Shown here: one piece after another, positions 1 through 9,581 of the stretch
How positions within the stretch are numbered: position 1 is the stretch's first letter
Layout: every line of letters starts with the position of its first letter
Origin: Hyphomonas sp. TMED17
GTDB lineage: Bacteria > Pseudomonadota > Alphaproteobacteria > Caulobacterales > Hyphomonadaceae
Length of the DNA stretch: 64,000 nucleotides
Direction of reading: 5' to 3'
Assembly: GCA_002172915.1 (NCBI GenBank)
Contig: NHBW01000012.1
Span: forward strand, 4,538-68,537
Position numbers and translations under genes: made by a program
Notes under the pieces: generated by a model
What the model was told of the DNA's origin: nothing
Database searches by the model: none
What the model saw: only the letters and a program-made list of their open reading frames with translations

Positions 1-1
1 C

Positions 2-208
2 AGTTTCCGGCGATATTACAGCTGGCGACGAGGGTATCGATGTGTTTGCGCAATATGATGCCACCTTAGCAGTTTCCGGCGATATTACCGCTGGTGACGA
101 AGGCATTGATGTCGACGCATATGGTGCGTTGGCAATCTCTGTTGATGGTGACGTAAGCGGCGATGATGCGGGTATTCGGACCTACGCAAGCGGTGATACG
201 ACGATCGA
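2..208 (+). repeat. 69-bp in-frame tandem repeats in autotransporter passenger
   Basis: Three consecutive 69-base units (2-70, 71-139, 140-208) encode 23-residue repeats. The first two are nearly identical in their first 42 bases; the third is diverged (VDGDVSGDDAGI). The array is cut by the window edge, so more units may lie upstream. Confidence 0.8.
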
Positions 209-2156
209 TATTCTAGCAGATGCGTCTGTAACAGGCGGTGACGGGACAATTTCCGATCTTGCTATCGGTGCTTACTCTGAGTTCGGCAGCGTCGAACTGA
301 GCCTGGCTGCCGGATCGGTTGTTAACGGGACTGCAACGCTTGGTGATGGCGATGACACTTTCAACACCGTGCATGGCAACTTCACCCGGATTGACGGTGG
401 CGATGGTGATGATGTCGCTAACCTGTCTGGCATCGGCTTCACAATCGCGGGTAGCGGTCTGGATCAGCAGTTTGATAATGTCGAGACATTCAATATCTCG
501 GGTCAGAACTATGTCCTGACCGGCGATCATTCGGATGATGCGGTTGTGGCGAACTTCCTCAGCGGCTCGCATTCAATGATTGGTGACTTGTTGTTGCCGA
601 CAATTACAGCCGCGGATGGTGTCGATCTGATGCTTGGCAAAGGCCTCAGCATCACTGGTGACCTGATCAGTGAAGCGACGATCGAAATTGCCGGTGTTGG
701 AACGCCTGTAACGATTGATGGCGACCTGACACTGGGTGCCGGTAGCGAAGTACACTTCGATGTCAGCAACCTGCGTAGCGCTGATAATATCACGGTTAGC
801 GGTCAGGTGACTGTCGCCGGTGGCATTGTCGTCGACCAGGGAGACGTGTTCATTGGTGATGTTGTCCTGATTGGCAGCGACACGCCGGTTATTGGGTCAT
901 TCGACTCGATTTCGGGCCTCGTGAACGGCCTGCTGGTTAACCAGTCGATCACCATCGATAATGATGTGTCCTTGTTGTCGGTCCTGCCGGATCCGAACAG
1001 CGTTGATGCGCTGACGGTGAACAATGTGGCGCTTGGTCTCTATACGCAGACCATGGCTCAGAATGGTCTGCCGCAAATCCCGGCAGCGCCTAACCATCCT
1101 GATAAGGTGATTTCGATCCCGTCGCGTGACTTTGCGCGCATGGTCCGGAATATCCTTGACGAGGACAATGCTGATACGCTGGCGACAACGCTAACGGATA
1201 TCGGTGCTGAAACCGCAGGCGTCGGATCGGTCGCAGCTCAGGCTGGTACGCTCCGCTTCGTCGATGGGTTACTGAGTGGCTACAGCTCGGTTGACGGTGG
1301 TAACACCAAGTCGGCAGATCTCGGTAACGGGCATCTCTGGCTGCAGCTGGGCCAATCGACTCAGGAGTTCGATCCATCGGATATGATCGGCTTCGATGCG
1401 GATGGTGAAGCAATCATGGCCGGTGTCGACGATGTCAGCTTTGGTCAGCTGACCCTGGGTGGTGCAGTATCCTTCAGCGAGCAGGAGCTCGATCTTGAGG
1501 GACTGGGCCGCGATGAGGTCGATAGCGAAGTGATGCGTCTGGGTGCTTACGCAACCATGCCGTTCGAAACAGCGACGCTTAGCGGTCACGTGACTGGTGC
1601 GGTGTCGATGACTGACGGTTCCTCGGACGTGATCTCGACAGTGCTGTCGGCTGGTCTGAGTGAAGCGCGCTCAGGATCGACCGACTTTAACGGAACCAGT
1701 GGCGCGATCCGGCTTGGTCTGGACGGCGTCAATGGTAATGACCTGGTGCTCAAGCCATATATCGGTGTAATGACCGACAGCTATAACCAGGATGCGATGC
1801 TGCTCGGTGGCGGGGTTTCAACCTTGCTGGTCGACAAGCTCGAGGTCGAGACGCAGATGTTTAGCATCGGTGTCACGTTCGATGAGGAAATCGCAGACGG
1901 AACCCGGCTTGCCGGTTCGGTGTCATCCTATACTAACCTTGATGATGATCATCGTAAGCTGACTTCGCGGTTTGCTTCGAACCCTGACAATCTGCCGCTC
2001 GTAACCGAGTTGACGCAGATTGGTGATCTCATTGCGGTCGAGGCCGGTGTTAGCCGCTCGCTCGGTATGGGCTGGAATGTCGAGCTCGACGGACATGCCG
2101 AGTTTGGCGATGTCGAGGGCTCCGGTGTGACCCTTCGGATTGGCCGTAGCTTCTAG
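3..2156 (+). CDS. Autotransporter, 3' part of gene (5' end outside window)
   Basis: The reading frame is open from the first bases of the window, so the true start lies upstream; the GTG at 42 is only an internal codon. The visible 717 residues are a Gly/Asp/Ser/Val-rich passenger region of beta-helix type. It opens with three copies of a 23-residue repeat (VSGDITAGDEGID core). From about base 1310 a C-terminal barrel-like region of alternating polar and hydrophobic strands follows, ending in RIGRSF. A terminal phenylalanine is the usual outer-membrane barrel signature. Inferred role: type Va secreted or surface-displayed adhesin-like protein exported through its own barrel. Passenger function is unknown. 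A strong terminator follows the stop. Confidence 0.75.
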   Translation, partial: VSGDITAGDEGIDVFAQYDATLAVSGDITAGDEGIDVDAYGALAISVDGDVSGDDAGIRTYASGDTTIDILADASVTGGDGTISDLAIGAYSEFGSVELSLAAGSVVNGTATLGDGDDTFNTVHGNFTRIDGGDGDDVANLSGIGFTIAGSGLDQQFDNVETFNISGQNYVLTGDHSDDAVVANFLSGSHSMIGDLLLPTITAADGVDLMLGKGLSITGDLISEATIEIAGVGTPVTIDGDLTLGAGSEVHFDVSNLRSADNITVSGQVTVAGGIVVDQGDVFIGDVVLIGSDTPVIGSFDSISGLVNGLLVNQSITIDNDVSLLSVLPDPNSVDALTVNNVALGLYTQTMAQNGLPQIPAAPNHPDKVISIPSRDFARMVRNILDEDNADTLATTLTDIGAETAGVGSVAAQAGTLRFVDGLLSGYSSVDGGNTKSADLGNGHLWLQLGQSTQEFDPSDMIGFDADGEAIMAGVDDVSFGQLTLGGAVSFSEQELDLEGLGRDEVDSEVMRLGAYATMPFETATLSGHVTGAVSMTDGSSDVISTVLSAGLSEARSGSTDFNGTSGAIRLGLDGVNGNDLVLKPYIGVMTDSYNQDAMLLGGGVSTLLVDKLEVETQMFSIGVTFDEEIADGTRLAGSVSSYTNLDDDHRKLTSRFASNPDNLPLVTELTQIGDLIAVEAGVSRSLGMGWNVELDGHAEFGDVEGSGVTLRIGRSF

Positions 2157-2182
2157 GGTTTTCAATCAAAACCAATTTTAAG

Positions 2183-2209
2183 AAGGGCAGCGTTCGCGCT
2201 GCCCTTTTT
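2183..2209 (+). terminator. Rho-independent terminator after autotransporter gene
   Basis: A 10-bp stem (AAGGGCAGCG paired with CGCTGCCCTT) with a TTCG tetraloop runs into a T tract 27 bases after the autotransporter stop codon. Confidence 0.9.
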
Positions 2210-2270
2210 GCATTGGGTCGGAATAATATTTAAATTGCGCATGTCGGCACAGAAACCGCATAGACAACGG

Positions 2271-2299
2271 TTGACGGGACCTGATTCATGACTTAGTCC
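2271..2299 (+). promoter_or_regulatory. Candidate promoter of the S10 operon
   Basis: TTGACG at 2271-2276 is a good -35 match. A weak -10 (TAGTCC, 2294-2299) follows 17 bases later. The position, between the upstream terminator and rpsJ, is where a promoter must lie. It leaves a leader of roughly 125 bases, in which I recognise no regulatory structure. Confidence 0.4.
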
Positions 2300-2433
2300 G
2301 ATCCGCTTGGACGTCAGGCTGTGCCTTATGGCAGACGCTGGCAACCGAAACGAACATTTTGGCTCTCCTCGTGTCGCGGCTTATCCTTGGATAGGCTGGG
2401 GCGTTGTGGCTTCAATTGGATGGACATCGCGAG

Positions 2434-2754
2434 ATGGAAAAACAAAACATACGGATCAGGCTCAAGGCTTTTGATCACCGGGCGCTGGATCTTTCAGCGC
2501 AGGAAATCGTTTCGACTGCAAAGCGCACCGGCGCTGATGTTCGCGGTCCGATTCCTCTGCCGACACGGATCGAGCGTTTTACGGTTAACCGGTCCCCGCA
2601 CGTTGATAAGAAATCGCGTGAGCAATTCGAAATTCGGACGCACAAGCGGATATTGGATATAGTCGATCCGACGCCGCAAACAGTCGATGCGTTGATGAAG
2701 CTTGATCTGTCGGCCGGTGTTGGCATCGAGATCAAACTTGAGGGGGCGCGCTAA
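2434..2754 (+). CDS. rpsJ: 30S ribosomal protein uS10 (NusE)
   Basis: Head protein of the small subunit; the same protein acts as NusE in transcription antitermination. 106 residues against 103 in E. coli. Diagnostic segments are [14 protein letters not shown] near the N-terminus and [20 protein letters not shown] in the middle. The ATG at 2434 is chosen over an in-frame TTG at 2404, which would add ten non-conserved residues. It is the first gene of the long ribosomal run. The stop overlaps the rplC start by one base (TAATG), indicating translational coupling. Unusually, tuf is not directly upstream. Confidence 0.97.
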   Translation: MEKQNIRIRLKAFDHRALDLSAQEIVSTAKRTGADVRGPIPLPTRIERFTVNRSPHVDKKSREQFEIRTHKRILDIVDPTPQTVDALMKLDLSAGVGIEIKLEGAR

Positions 2755-3512
2755 TGGCTCTTCCAGCACAGCGTTCAGGGGTCGTCGCGCGCAAGCTCGG
2801 CATGACAAGAATTTTCACTGAAGCCGGCCAGCACGTCCCGGTCACGGTATTGGCGCTTGATGATTGTCAGGTCGTCGGTCACCGGACGGATGAAGACCGG
2901 ACAGTGAAGACAAAAAAAGGTGGGGAAACGACTCGCAATGATGGTTACCGGGCGGTTGTGCTCGGGGCCGGTGCGAAGAAGGCAAAACGCACAGCAAAAG
3001 CGCAGCGCGAGCAATTCGCCGCCGCCGGTGTTGCGCCGAAAGCAAAAGTCGTTGAGTTCCGCGTCAAAGAAGATTTCGAACTTCCAGCCGCCGGTTCATA
3101 TGTGTCGGCAGACCATTTTGTTCCCGGTCAAAAAGTCGATATTGCCGGTCTGACACTTGGTAAGGGTTTTGCCGGTGCGATGAAGCGCTGGAATTTCGGT
3201 GGTATGCGTGCGACGCACGGTGTCTCGATTTCCCACCGTGCGCATGGTTCGACAGGGCAGTGCCAGGATCCTGGTAAAGTCTTTAAAGGCAAAAAAATGG
3301 CGGGTCATTACGGCGTTGAGCGTGTGACGGTCCAAAATTTGGAAGTTGTTCGTACTGATACCGAGCGCGGTCTGGTTTTGGTCAAAGGTGCGATCCCCGG
3401 ACATGAAGGCTGTTTTGTCGAAGTTCGCGATGCGGTGAAAAAGGCGTTGCACGCCGACGCGCCAGCAGCCGGTTCGTTCAAGGCTGCCGAAAAGAATGAG
3501 GGTGCTGAATAA
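2754..3512 (+). CDS. rplC: 50S ribosomal protein uL3
   Basis: Large-subunit protein that reaches into the peptidyl-transferase region and helps start assembly. 252 residues, longer than the 209 of E. coli; the excess includes a Lys/Ala/Glu-rich C-terminal tail. The conserved core reads [20 protein letters not shown], then [20 protein letters not shown]. That second segment corresponds to the E. coli loop carrying the PrmB-methylated glutamine. Start and stop both overlap the neighbouring genes by one base, so it is tightly coupled to rpsJ and rplD. Confidence 0.97.
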   Translation: MALPAQRSGVVARKLGMTRIFTEAGQHVPVTVLALDDCQVVGHRTDEDRTVKTKKGGETTRNDGYRAVVLGAGAKKAKRTAKAQREQFAAAGVAPKAKVVEFRVKEDFELPAAGSYVSADHFVPGQKVDIAGLTLGKGFAGAMKRWNFGGMRATHGVSISHRAHGSTGQCQDPGKVFKGKKMAGHYGVERVTVQNLEVVRTDTERGLVLVKGAIPGHEGCFVEVRDAVKKALHADAPAAGSFKAAEKNEGAE

Positions 3513-4156
3513 TGGAAGTTTCAGTCAAAACACTGGCGGGTAAAGCGGCTGGCAAGGCCAAGCTTGATGACGCCATTTTCGGTATCGAAGAGATCCGCGG
3601 CGATATTCTTCAGCGCACTGTTCGCTGGCAGCTGGCAAAGCGCCAGGCTGGTACGCACAAGACACAGTCGCGTTCAGAGGTTTCTGTTACCACCAAGAAA
3701 TATGTTCGCCAGAAAGGCTCAGGCGGCGCTCGTCACGGGTCGAAGAATGCGCCGATCTTTGTCGGTGGTGGTGTGGCCCACGGCCCGCGGGTTCGCTCGC
3801 ATGCGCATAGTCTGCCAAAAAAGGTCCGTCAGCTGGCGCTGGCCCACGCATTGTCTTCGAAAATTCGTGATGATGCGGTTGTCGTTCTCGACAAGGCTGA
3901 ACTTGCCGAGCCTAAGACCCGTGTACTGGCCGATAATCTCGCGGCGCTCGGTCTTAACAACGCGCTTGTCATTGCCGGTGTGAATGTCGACGAGAACTTC
4001 CGTCGTGCTGCCCGCAACATCCCGAATGTCGATGTGCTGCCGGTGGCAGGTCTGAACGTGTATGACGTTCTGCGCCGCAACAAGCTGGTGATTACGAAGG
4101 ATGCGCTCGAAGGTATCGAGGCCCGCTTCAATTCTGCTGCGAACGGGGAGGCCTAA
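3512..4156 (+). CDS. rplD: 50S ribosomal protein uL4
   Basis: Assembly-initiating protein lining the nascent-peptide tunnel; in enterobacteria it also represses its own operon, which I cannot demonstrate here. 214 residues against 201 in E. coli. The tunnel-loop segment is recognisable as [20 protein letters not shown], followed by [20 protein letters not shown]. It starts on the last base of the rplC stop codon and is followed two bases after its own stop by rplW. Confidence 0.96.
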   Translation: MEVSVKTLAGKAAGKAKLDDAIFGIEEIRGDILQRTVRWQLAKRQAGTHKTQSRSEVSVTTKKYVRQKGSGGARHGSKNAPIFVGGGVAHGPRVRSHAHSLPKKVRQLALAHALSSKIRDDAVVVLDKAELAEPKTRVLADNLAALGLNNALVIAGVNVDENFRRAARNIPNVDVLPVAGLNVYDVLRRNKLVITKDALEGIEARFNSAANGEA

Positions 4157-4158
4157 AC

Positions 4159-4458
4159 ATGGCTGATATCAAGCCGCAAAACTACGACACGCTGCTCGCG
4201 CCGATCATTACAGAGAAATCCACTCTGCTGGCTGAAGAGAACAAAGTAATGTTTCAAGTGCCGCTGACGGCGACCAAGCCAATGATTAAAGAGGCGGTCG
4301 AGTCGCTGTTCAAGGTCGATGTGACCAAAGTGAACACTGTGCTGGTCAAGGGCAAGACGAAACGCTTCCGCGGCATGCTGGGGCGTCGCTCAGATTATAA
4401 AAAAGCAATCGTGACGCTGAAAGACGGTCAGTCTGTCGACATCACGACCGGGCTTTAG
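4159..4458 (+). CDS. rplW: 50S ribosomal protein uL23
   Basis: Protein at the tunnel exit, where trigger factor and signal recognition particle dock. 99 residues, the normal length. The sequence opens with the typical IITEKSTLL motif and contains [20 protein letters not shown], the extended loop entering the tunnel. It sits between rplD (2-base gap) and rplB (11-base gap) in canonical S10 order. Confidence 0.96.
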   Translation: MADIKPQNYDTLLAPIITEKSTLLAEENKVMFQVPLTATKPMIKEAVESLFKVDVTKVNTVLVKGKTKRFRGMLGRRSDYKKAIVTLKDGQSVDITTGL

Positions 4459-4469
4459 GGGTAAATTAG

Positions 4470-5300
4470 ATGGCTTTAAAGACATACAATCCTACGTCTC
4501 CCGGTCAGCGTCAGCTGGTTCTGGTTGACCGTTCCGAGCTTCACAAAGGGCGTCCGGTCAAGATGCTGACCGAAGGTCTGACCAAATCGGGCGGCCGTAA
4601 CAATAAAGGGCGTTTGACTGCCCGCAACACCGGTGGTGGTGCCAAGCGCCTTTACCGGAAAATCGATTTCAAGCGTAATCGCTGGGATGTTCCTGCGACT
4701 GTCGAGCGCCTCGAATATGATCCGAACAGGACGGCTTTCATCGCGTTGATCAAGTATGAGGATGGTGAGCTATCCTATATTCTTGCACCGCAGCGTCTAG
4801 CGGTTGGTGATCAGGTGATTTCGTCCAAGACGGCTGATATTAAGCCAGGCAATGTGTTGCCGCTCAAAAATATCCCGGTTGGTACGATTATCCACAATAT
4901 TGAAATGAAGCCGCTCAAAGGCGCGCAAATGGTACGTTCGGCCGGTTGCTACGCTCAGTTGATCGGTCGTGACGGCGGCTATGCGCAGATCAAGCTCTCA
5001 TCTGGTGAGCTTCGCATGGTGCAGGATGTCTGTGTTGCAACCGTTGGTGCGGTTTCAAACCCGGACAATATGAACCAAGTCATGTCGAAAGCTGGCCGTA
5101 ACCGGCATAAAGGTAAACGGCCGCACGTTCGTGGTGTTGTTATGAACCCGGTTGATCACCCGCATGGTGGTGGTGAAGGTAAATCGTCCGGTGGCCGTCA
5201 TCCGGTGACGCCATGGGGTAAAAAGACACGTGGTCCTAAGACCCGTAAAACCAAGGCTTCGGATCGTCTGATTATCCGTCGCCGTAACGCGAAACGCTAG
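4470..5300 (+). CDS. rplB: 50S ribosomal protein uL2
   Basis: Core large-subunit protein required for subunit joining and peptidyl transfer. 276 residues against 273 in E. coli. The strongly conserved segment [20 protein letters not shown] lies at about 226-245; His230 matches the functionally important E. coli His229. The C-terminus is very basic. The preceding bases (AGGGGTAAATTAG) give a ribosome binding site at good spacing. Confidence 0.98.
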   Translation: MALKTYNPTSPGQRQLVLVDRSELHKGRPVKMLTEGLTKSGGRNNKGRLTARNTGGGAKRLYRKIDFKRNRWDVPATVERLEYDPNRTAFIALIKYEDGELSYILAPQRLAVGDQVISSKTADIKPGNVLPLKNIPVGTIIHNIEMKPLKGAQMVRSAGCYAQLIGRDGGYAQIKLSSGELRMVQDVCVATVGAVSNPDNMNQVMSKAGRNRHKGKRPHVRGVVMNPVDHPHGGGEGKSSGGRHPVTPWGKKTRGPKTRKTKASDRLIIRRRNAKR

Positions 5301-5313
5301 GAGACGAAAGCGC

Positions 5314-5592
5314 ATGTCACGTTCCGTCTGGAAAGGCCCGTTTGTCGACGGCTATCTGTTAAAGAAGGCCGAGAAAGCCCGCGCGTCTGAGCGTCGTGAG
5401 GTTATCAAGACGTGGTCCCGCCGTTCAACAATTCTGCCACAATTTGTCGGCCTTAACTTTCAGGTTCACAACGGGAACAAATTCGTCCCGGTTTTGATCT
5501 CTGAAGAAATGGTCGGACATAAATTGGGCGAGTTTGCTCCAACTAGAACTTATTACGGTCACGGTGCCGATAAGAAGGCGAGGAGAAAATAG
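5314..5592 (+). CDS. rpsS: 30S ribosomal protein uS19
   Basis: Small-subunit head protein contacting uS13 and the A-site tRNA. 92 residues, exactly the usual length, starting [18 protein letters not shown]. The later segment [20 protein letters not shown] is also diagnostic. A GGAGACGAAAG ribosome binding site lies in the 13-base gap after rplB. Confidence 0.97.
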   Translation: MSRSVWKGPFVDGYLLKKAEKARASERREVIKTWSRRSTILPQFVGLNFQVHNGNKFVPVLISEEMVGHKLGEFAPTRTYYGHGADKKARRK

Positions 5593-5594
5593 TC

Positions 5595-5984
5595 ATGGGT
5601 CAGGCCAAGAATCCTCCTAGGCAAGCTGAGAACGAGGCGCGTGCGGTTCTGCGCATGTATCGTCACAGCCCACAAAAATTGAACCTTTTGGCGCAGCAAA
5701 TCCGCGGCTTGCCAATTCAGAAGGCGCTCGACGAGATGAAATTCTCCCGTAAGCGCGCAGCACGCGATGTTTACAAGACCCTGTGGTCGGCGATGTCGAA
5801 TGCTGAAAACAATCACGAGCTCGACATTGAGAGCCTCGTGGTTTCTGAGGCGCATGTTGGCAAGAACCTCGTCATGAAGCGTATTCGTGCGCGTGCGCGC
5901 GGCCGTGCTGCACGTGTCATGAAACCCTTTTCGCAGCTGACAATTGTCCTGCGTGATACATCTACAGAAGCGGAGGCAGCGTAA
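5595..5984 (+). CDS. rplV: 50S ribosomal protein uL22
   Basis: Tunnel-wall protein; its extended beta hairpin reaches the constriction where macrolides bind. 129 residues, with about 15 more at the N-terminus than E. coli (110 total), an extension common in alphaproteobacteria. The hairpin region ([20 protein letters not shown]) is intact. It starts two bases after rpsS and its stop overlaps the rpsC start by one base. Confidence 0.96.
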   Translation: MGQAKNPPRQAENEARAVLRMYRHSPQKLNLLAQQIRGLPIQKALDEMKFSRKRAARDVYKTLWSAMSNAENNHELDIESLVVSEAHVGKNLVMKRIRARARGRAARVMKPFSQLTIVLRDTSTEAEAA

Positions 5985-6718
5985 TGGGTCAGAAGGTTAA
6001 CCCTATCGGCCTGCGGTTGGGCATCAATCGGATATCAGACAGCCGCTGGTATGCAGACAGTGCGGATTTTGGTCGCCTGTTGCACGAGGATCTTCGCATT
6101 CGTGGTGAGATCAAGAAACGCCTGGTTCAGGCTGGTATTTCACGGATTGTTATCGAGCGTCCCCACAAAAAGTGTTTGATTACGGTTCATACCGCGCGTC
6201 CGGGCCTGGTGATCGGTAAGAAGGGTGCGGATATTGAAGCACTGCGTCGTAAGCTGTCAAAGATGACGAGCGATGAAGTGCGTGTGAACCTCGTCGAAAT
6301 CCGAAAGCCTGAGCTGGATGCGGAATTGGTCGCTGAAGATATTGCGCGGCAGCTTGAGCGGCGTGGTTCGTTCCGCCGCGCGATGAAGCGTTCGATCCAG
6401 AACACGATGCGCCTTGGTGCGCTCGGTGTTAAGATCATGGTTTCTGGCCGTCTCGGTGGTGCCGAAATTGCGCGTACTGAGCAGTATGCCGAGGGCTCCG
6501 TTCCATTGCACACGCTGCGCGCCGATATTGATTACGGTACGGCCGAAGCGCTGACGACATATGGTATTATCGGTATCAAAATCTGGATCTACAAGGGTGA
6601 GATCATGGAGCATGACCCGATGGCGCGCGACAAGCGAGCTGAAAATTCGGGCGAGGCTCGGTCTCGTGCAAGCAACCAACGCGGACCGGCTTCCGGTCAG
6701 CCAGCGGCAGGAGCATAA
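5984..6718 (+). CDS. rpsC: 30S ribosomal protein uS3
   Basis: Small-subunit protein at the mRNA entry channel with helicase-like function. 244 residues. It opens with [14 protein letters not shown], has a KH RNA-binding domain with VIGKKGAD at 76-83, then the C-terminal domain ([13 protein letters not shown]). A low-complexity tail of Ala/Ser/Gly/Arg accounts for the modest extra length over E. coli (233). Confidence 0.97.
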   Translation: MGQKVNPIGLRLGINRISDSRWYADSADFGRLLHEDLRIRGEIKKRLVQAGISRIVIERPHKKCLITVHTARPGLVIGKKGADIEALRRKLSKMTSDEVRVNLVEIRKPELDAELVAEDIARQLERRGSFRRAMKRSIQNTMRLGALGVKIMVSGRLGGAEIARTEQYAEGSVPLHTLRADIDYGTAEALTTYGIIGIKIWIYKGEIMEHDPMARDKRAENSGEARSRASNQRGPASGQPAAGA

Positions 6719-6721
6719 ATC

Positions 6722-7138
6722 ATGCGTCAGCCAAAACGTACAAAATACCGGAAGGCCTTCAAGGGCCGAATTAAGGGCGATGCCAAGGGCGGTTACACGA
6801 TCGCTTTTGGAAGCTTCGGTCTTAAGGCACTTGAGCCAGAGCGGGTAACTGCGCGTCAGATCGAAGCAACGCGTCGTGCGGTTACGCGTGAAATGAAACG
6901 TCAGGGCAAAGTCTGGATCAGGGTTTTTCCTGATACGCCAGTTTCTGCGAAGCCGATCGAAGTTCGTATGGGTAAAGGTAAGGGTTCGGTTGACCGTTGG
7001 GTTTGCCGGGTTCAGCCAGGCCGGATCCTGTTTGAAATCGATGGTGTGCCGGATGAAGTGGCGCTTGAGGCATTGCGTCTCGGTGCGGCAAAGCTTCCGA
7101 TTAAAACCAAAGTTGTTCGTAGAATCGAGGGAATATAG
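6722..7138 (+). CDS. rplP: 50S ribosomal protein uL16
   Basis: Large-subunit protein near the A-site tRNA elbow, needed for late assembly. 138 residues (E. coli 136). Conserved pieces are [27 protein letters not shown] and [18 protein letters not shown]. The last holds the arginine hydroxylated by the oxygenase RoxA/YcfD in E. coli. Three bases separate it from both rpsC and rpmC. Confidence 0.97.
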   Translation: MRQPKRTKYRKAFKGRIKGDAKGGYTIAFGSFGLKALEPERVTARQIEATRRAVTREMKRQGKVWIRVFPDTPVSAKPIEVRMGKGKGSVDRWVCRVQPGRILFEIDGVPDEVALEALRLGAAKLPIKTKVVRRIEGI

Positions 7139-7141
7139 ACG

Positions 7142-7345
7142 ATGGCTGCGACAGATTTCCGCTCCAAATCAAATGACCAGCTTAAAGAAGAGCTGCTTCA
7201 GTTGAAAAAAGAACAGTTTAACCTCCGCTTTCAGGCTGCCACTGGCCAGCTGGAGAAGACCGCTCGCATTAAAGTAGTACGCCGCGACATTGCTCGTGTG
7301 CAGACGATTTTGCGCGAGAAGGCCCGCGCGGAAGCCGAAGGCTAA
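7142..7345 (+). CDS. rpmC: 50S ribosomal protein uL29
   Basis: Small helical protein at the tunnel exit next to uL23. 67 residues (E. coli 63). The pattern [20 protein letters not shown], followed by [19 protein letters not shown], is typical of the two-helix hairpin fold. Confidence 0.95.
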   Translation: MAATDFRSKSNDQLKEELLQLKKEQFNLRFQAATGQLEKTARIKVVRRDIARVQTILREKARAEAEG

Positions 7346-7355
7346 GGAGAAGATT

Positions 7356-7601
7356 ATGCCTAGACGAATTATGGAAGGCGTTGTGGTTTCGACCAAGCAG
7401 GACAAAACTGCGGTAGTTCGCGTCGAGCGTCGCTTTCTTCATCCTTTGCTGAAGAAGACCGTTCGCCGGTCAAAGCGTTACCACGCGCATGATGAAAATA
7501 ATGCTGCGGTCGAGGGTCAGACAGTCACGATTCAAGAGTGTCCGCCGCGATCCAAACTCAAGCGTTGGGAATTGATTTCCGATAAGGGAGCCGCCTCATG
7601 A
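7356..7601 (+). CDS. rpsQ: 30S ribosomal protein uS17
   Basis: Primary 16S rRNA-binding protein of the small-subunit body, with an OB fold. 81 residues. The ATG at 7356 is used because GGAGA lies just upstream and the protein then opens with [18 protein letters not shown], the family pattern. The frame extends further upstream, but into rpmC without similarity. The stop overlaps the rplN start by four bases (ATGA). Confidence 0.95.
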   Translation: MPRRIMEGVVVSTKQDKTAVVRVERRFLHPLLKKTVRRSKRYHAHDENNAAVEGQTVTIQECPPRSKLKRWELISDKGAAS

Positions 7602-7966
7602 TCCAGATGCAGTCAAATCTGCGTGTTGCCGATAATTCCGGCGCTCGGCGCGTCCAGTGCATCAAGGTACTTGGTGGCGCGGGCCGGCGGTATGCGTCAG
7701 TCGGTGACATTATTGTCGTCTCGATTAAGGAAGCGATCCCAACCGGTCGGGTTAAAAAAGGCGATGTGCGCCGGGCTGTCGTTGTCCGGGTCGCGAAAGA
7801 TATTAATCGTCCGGATGGTTCGACTATCCGGTTTGATACGAATGCCGCCGTTCTGGTTAACAATAATAATGAGCCGATTGGTACGCGGATCTTTGGACCT
7901 GTTCCTCGTGAACTTCGTTCCAAGAACCACATGAAAATTGTCTCTCTGGCTCCGGAGGTTCTGTAG
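7598..7966 (+). CDS. rplN: 50S ribosomal protein uL14
   Basis: Subunit-interface protein forming bridges with the small subunit; first gene of the spc-type group. 122 residues (E. coli 123). [20 protein letters not shown] at the start and [19 protein letters not shown] at the end are essentially invariant. Its start is translationally coupled to rpsQ through an ATGA overlap. Confidence 0.98.
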   Translation: MIQMQSNLRVADNSGARRVQCIKVLGGAGRRYASVGDIIVVSIKEAIPTGRVKKGDVRRAVVVRVAKDINRPDGSTIRFDTNAAVLVNNNNEPIGTRIFGPVPRELRSKNHMKIVSLAPEVL

Positions 7967-7968
7967 CG

Positions 7969-8289
7969 ATGGCTGCCAAGGTTAAGAAGGGTGATCGCGT
8001 TATTGTCCTGTCTGGACGTAGCAAAGGTGTTGAGGGCGAAGTCCTCAAGATGATGCCGGCGGAAGGACGTTGTCTTGTTCGCGGAGTTAATGTTGTGAAA
8101 CGGCACACAAAGCCGACACAGGATGATCCGCAGGGCGGTATCCGTTCGTTTGAAGCACCGATCGATGTTTCAAATGTTGCGCTCCTGGACCCTCGCGACG
8201 GCAAGCCAACCCGGGTTGGTTTCAAGATTGATGAGCATGGTCGCAAGACCCGTTTTGCAAAGCGTTCTGGGGAGGCCCTAGATGTCTAA
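7969..8289 (+). CDS. rplX: 50S ribosomal protein uL24
   Basis: Assembly-initiating protein that later sits at the tunnel exit. 106 residues with an N-terminal KOW motif ([20 protein letters not shown]). The gene overlaps rplE by eight bases, the longest overlap in this ribosomal block. Confidence 0.96.
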   Translation: MAAKVKKGDRVIVLSGRSKGVEGEVLKMMPAEGRCLVRGVNVVKRHTKPTQDDPQGGIRSFEAPIDVSNVALLDPRDGKPTRVGFKIDEHGRKTRFAKRSGEALDV

Positions 8290-8836
8290 AGACTATATCC
8301 CTCGTTTGAAGAAAAAGTATGACGAGCAAATTCGCGGCTTGTTGCAGGAAGAGTTCTCTTTCACCAATGAGATGCAGATTCCAAAGCTCGACAAGGTAGT
8401 GATCAATATGGGTGTCGGCGAAGCTGTCTCTGACTCCAAGAAAATCAAGACGGCTCTGGCGGAGATGGAATTGATTGCGGGTCAAAAGCCTGTTGCGACG
8501 CGTGCTCGCAAATCAATTGCGGGCTTCAAACTGCGCGAGGAAATGCTGATCGGTTGTAAGGTCACATTGCGGCGGAGCCGGATGTATGAATTCCTTGACC
8601 GGTTAACCACGGTTGCTTTGCCGCGGGTTAAGGATTTTCGCGGTTTGAATGGTAAGAGTTTTGACGGTCGCGGGAATTTCGCGATGGGTCTCAAAGAGCA
8701 GTTGGTCTTTCCGGAGATCAGCTATGATGACATCGAGGATATTCGTGGCATGGACATTATTGTCTGCACGACAGCCAAAACGAACGAAGAAGCCAAGTCT
8801 TTGCTGACGCATTGCGGCTTCCCGTTCCGTAATTAG
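8282..8836 (+). CDS. rplE: 50S ribosomal protein uL5
   Basis: Central-protuberance protein that delivers 5S rRNA and contacts P-site tRNA. 184 residues (E. coli 179). Recognised by [20 protein letters not shown], then [20 protein letters not shown]. It begins inside the 3' end of rplX. Confidence 0.97.
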   Translation: MSKDYIPRLKKKYDEQIRGLLQEEFSFTNEMQIPKLDKVVINMGVGEAVSDSKKIKTALAEMELIAGQKPVATRARKSIAGFKLREEMLIGCKVTLRRSRMYEFLDRLTTVALPRVKDFRGLNGKSFDGRGNFAMGLKEQLVFPEISYDDIEDIRGMDIIVCTTAKTNEEAKSLLTHCGFPFRN

Positions 8837-8853
8837 GGGCGAAGACGAACGAT

Positions 8854-9159
8854 ATGGCTAAGAAAAGTGCAATCGAACGTAATGATAAGCGCAAGCGCCT
8901 GGTCGCTCGTTACGCTGCAAAGCGTGAAGAGCTGAAGGCAATTATTATGAATGAAGAATTGTCTCTGGAAGAGCGCTTTAAAGCGCGTTTGAAACTTGCG
9001 GATTTGCCTCGGAATTCCGCACCTAACCGGGTCAGAAACCGGTGTGAGGTGACGGGCCGGCCGCGCGGATATTATCGCAAGGTTAAAATGTCCCGTATCG
9101 CGTTGCGCGAACTCGGGTCCCAGGGAATGATCCCTGGTCTCGTCAAGTCTAGCTGGTAG
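8854..9159 (+). CDS. rpsN: 30S ribosomal protein uS14, zinc-free type
   Basis: Small-subunit head protein. At 101 residues it is the long form that lacks a zinc ribbon: the region [15 protein letters not shown] has one cysteine instead of the paired CXXC motifs of the short zinc form. The C-terminus ([11 protein letters not shown]) is canonical. Confidence 0.96.
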   Translation: MAKKSAIERNDKRKRLVARYAAKREELKAIIMNEELSLEERFKARLKLADLPRNSAPNRVRNRCEVTGRPRGYYRKVKMSRIALRELGSQGMIPGLVKSSW

Positions 9160-9170
9160 GAGGGAAGTAA

Positions 9171-9566
9171 ATGGCTATATCTGATCCCCTCGGTGATATG
9201 TTAACACGCATCCGTAATGCGCAAATGCGTGGCATGGACAAGGTTGTGACACCAGCATCCAAGCTCCGTTCACGCGTGCTCGACGTGTTGATGAGTGAGG
9301 GTTTTATTCGGGGTTACACCGAAATTGAGAAGGATGGGCATAAGCACATCGACATCGAACTGAAATATTATGAAGGTTCGCCGGTTATTTCTGAAATTCG
9401 TCGAGTATCGAAGCCGGGTCGTCGGGTCTATTCCTCTCGCAGCGATATTCCGCTGGTTCGGAACGGTCTGGGGATCTCGATCCTGTCGACCTCGAAGGGC
9501 GTGATGTCTGACAATGTCGCACGGACTGAAAATGTCGGCGGCGAAATTCTTTGCAGAGTATTCTAG
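9171..9566 (+). CDS. rpsH: 30S ribosomal protein uS8
   Basis: Central-domain 16S rRNA binder; in E. coli it also represses the spc operon. 131 residues. It opens with [20 protein letters not shown] and ends with the usual [16 protein letters not shown]. The ribosome binding site AGGAGGGAAGTAA precedes the ATG. Confidence 0.97.
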   Translation: MAISDPLGDMLTRIRNAQMRGMDKVVTPASKLRSRVLDVLMSEGFIRGYTEIEKDGHKHIDIELKYYEGSPVISEIRRVSKPGRRVYSSRSDIPLVRNGLGISILSTSKGVMSDNVARTENVGGEILCRVF

Positions 9567-9581
9567 GGAAGGCGATCTGAT

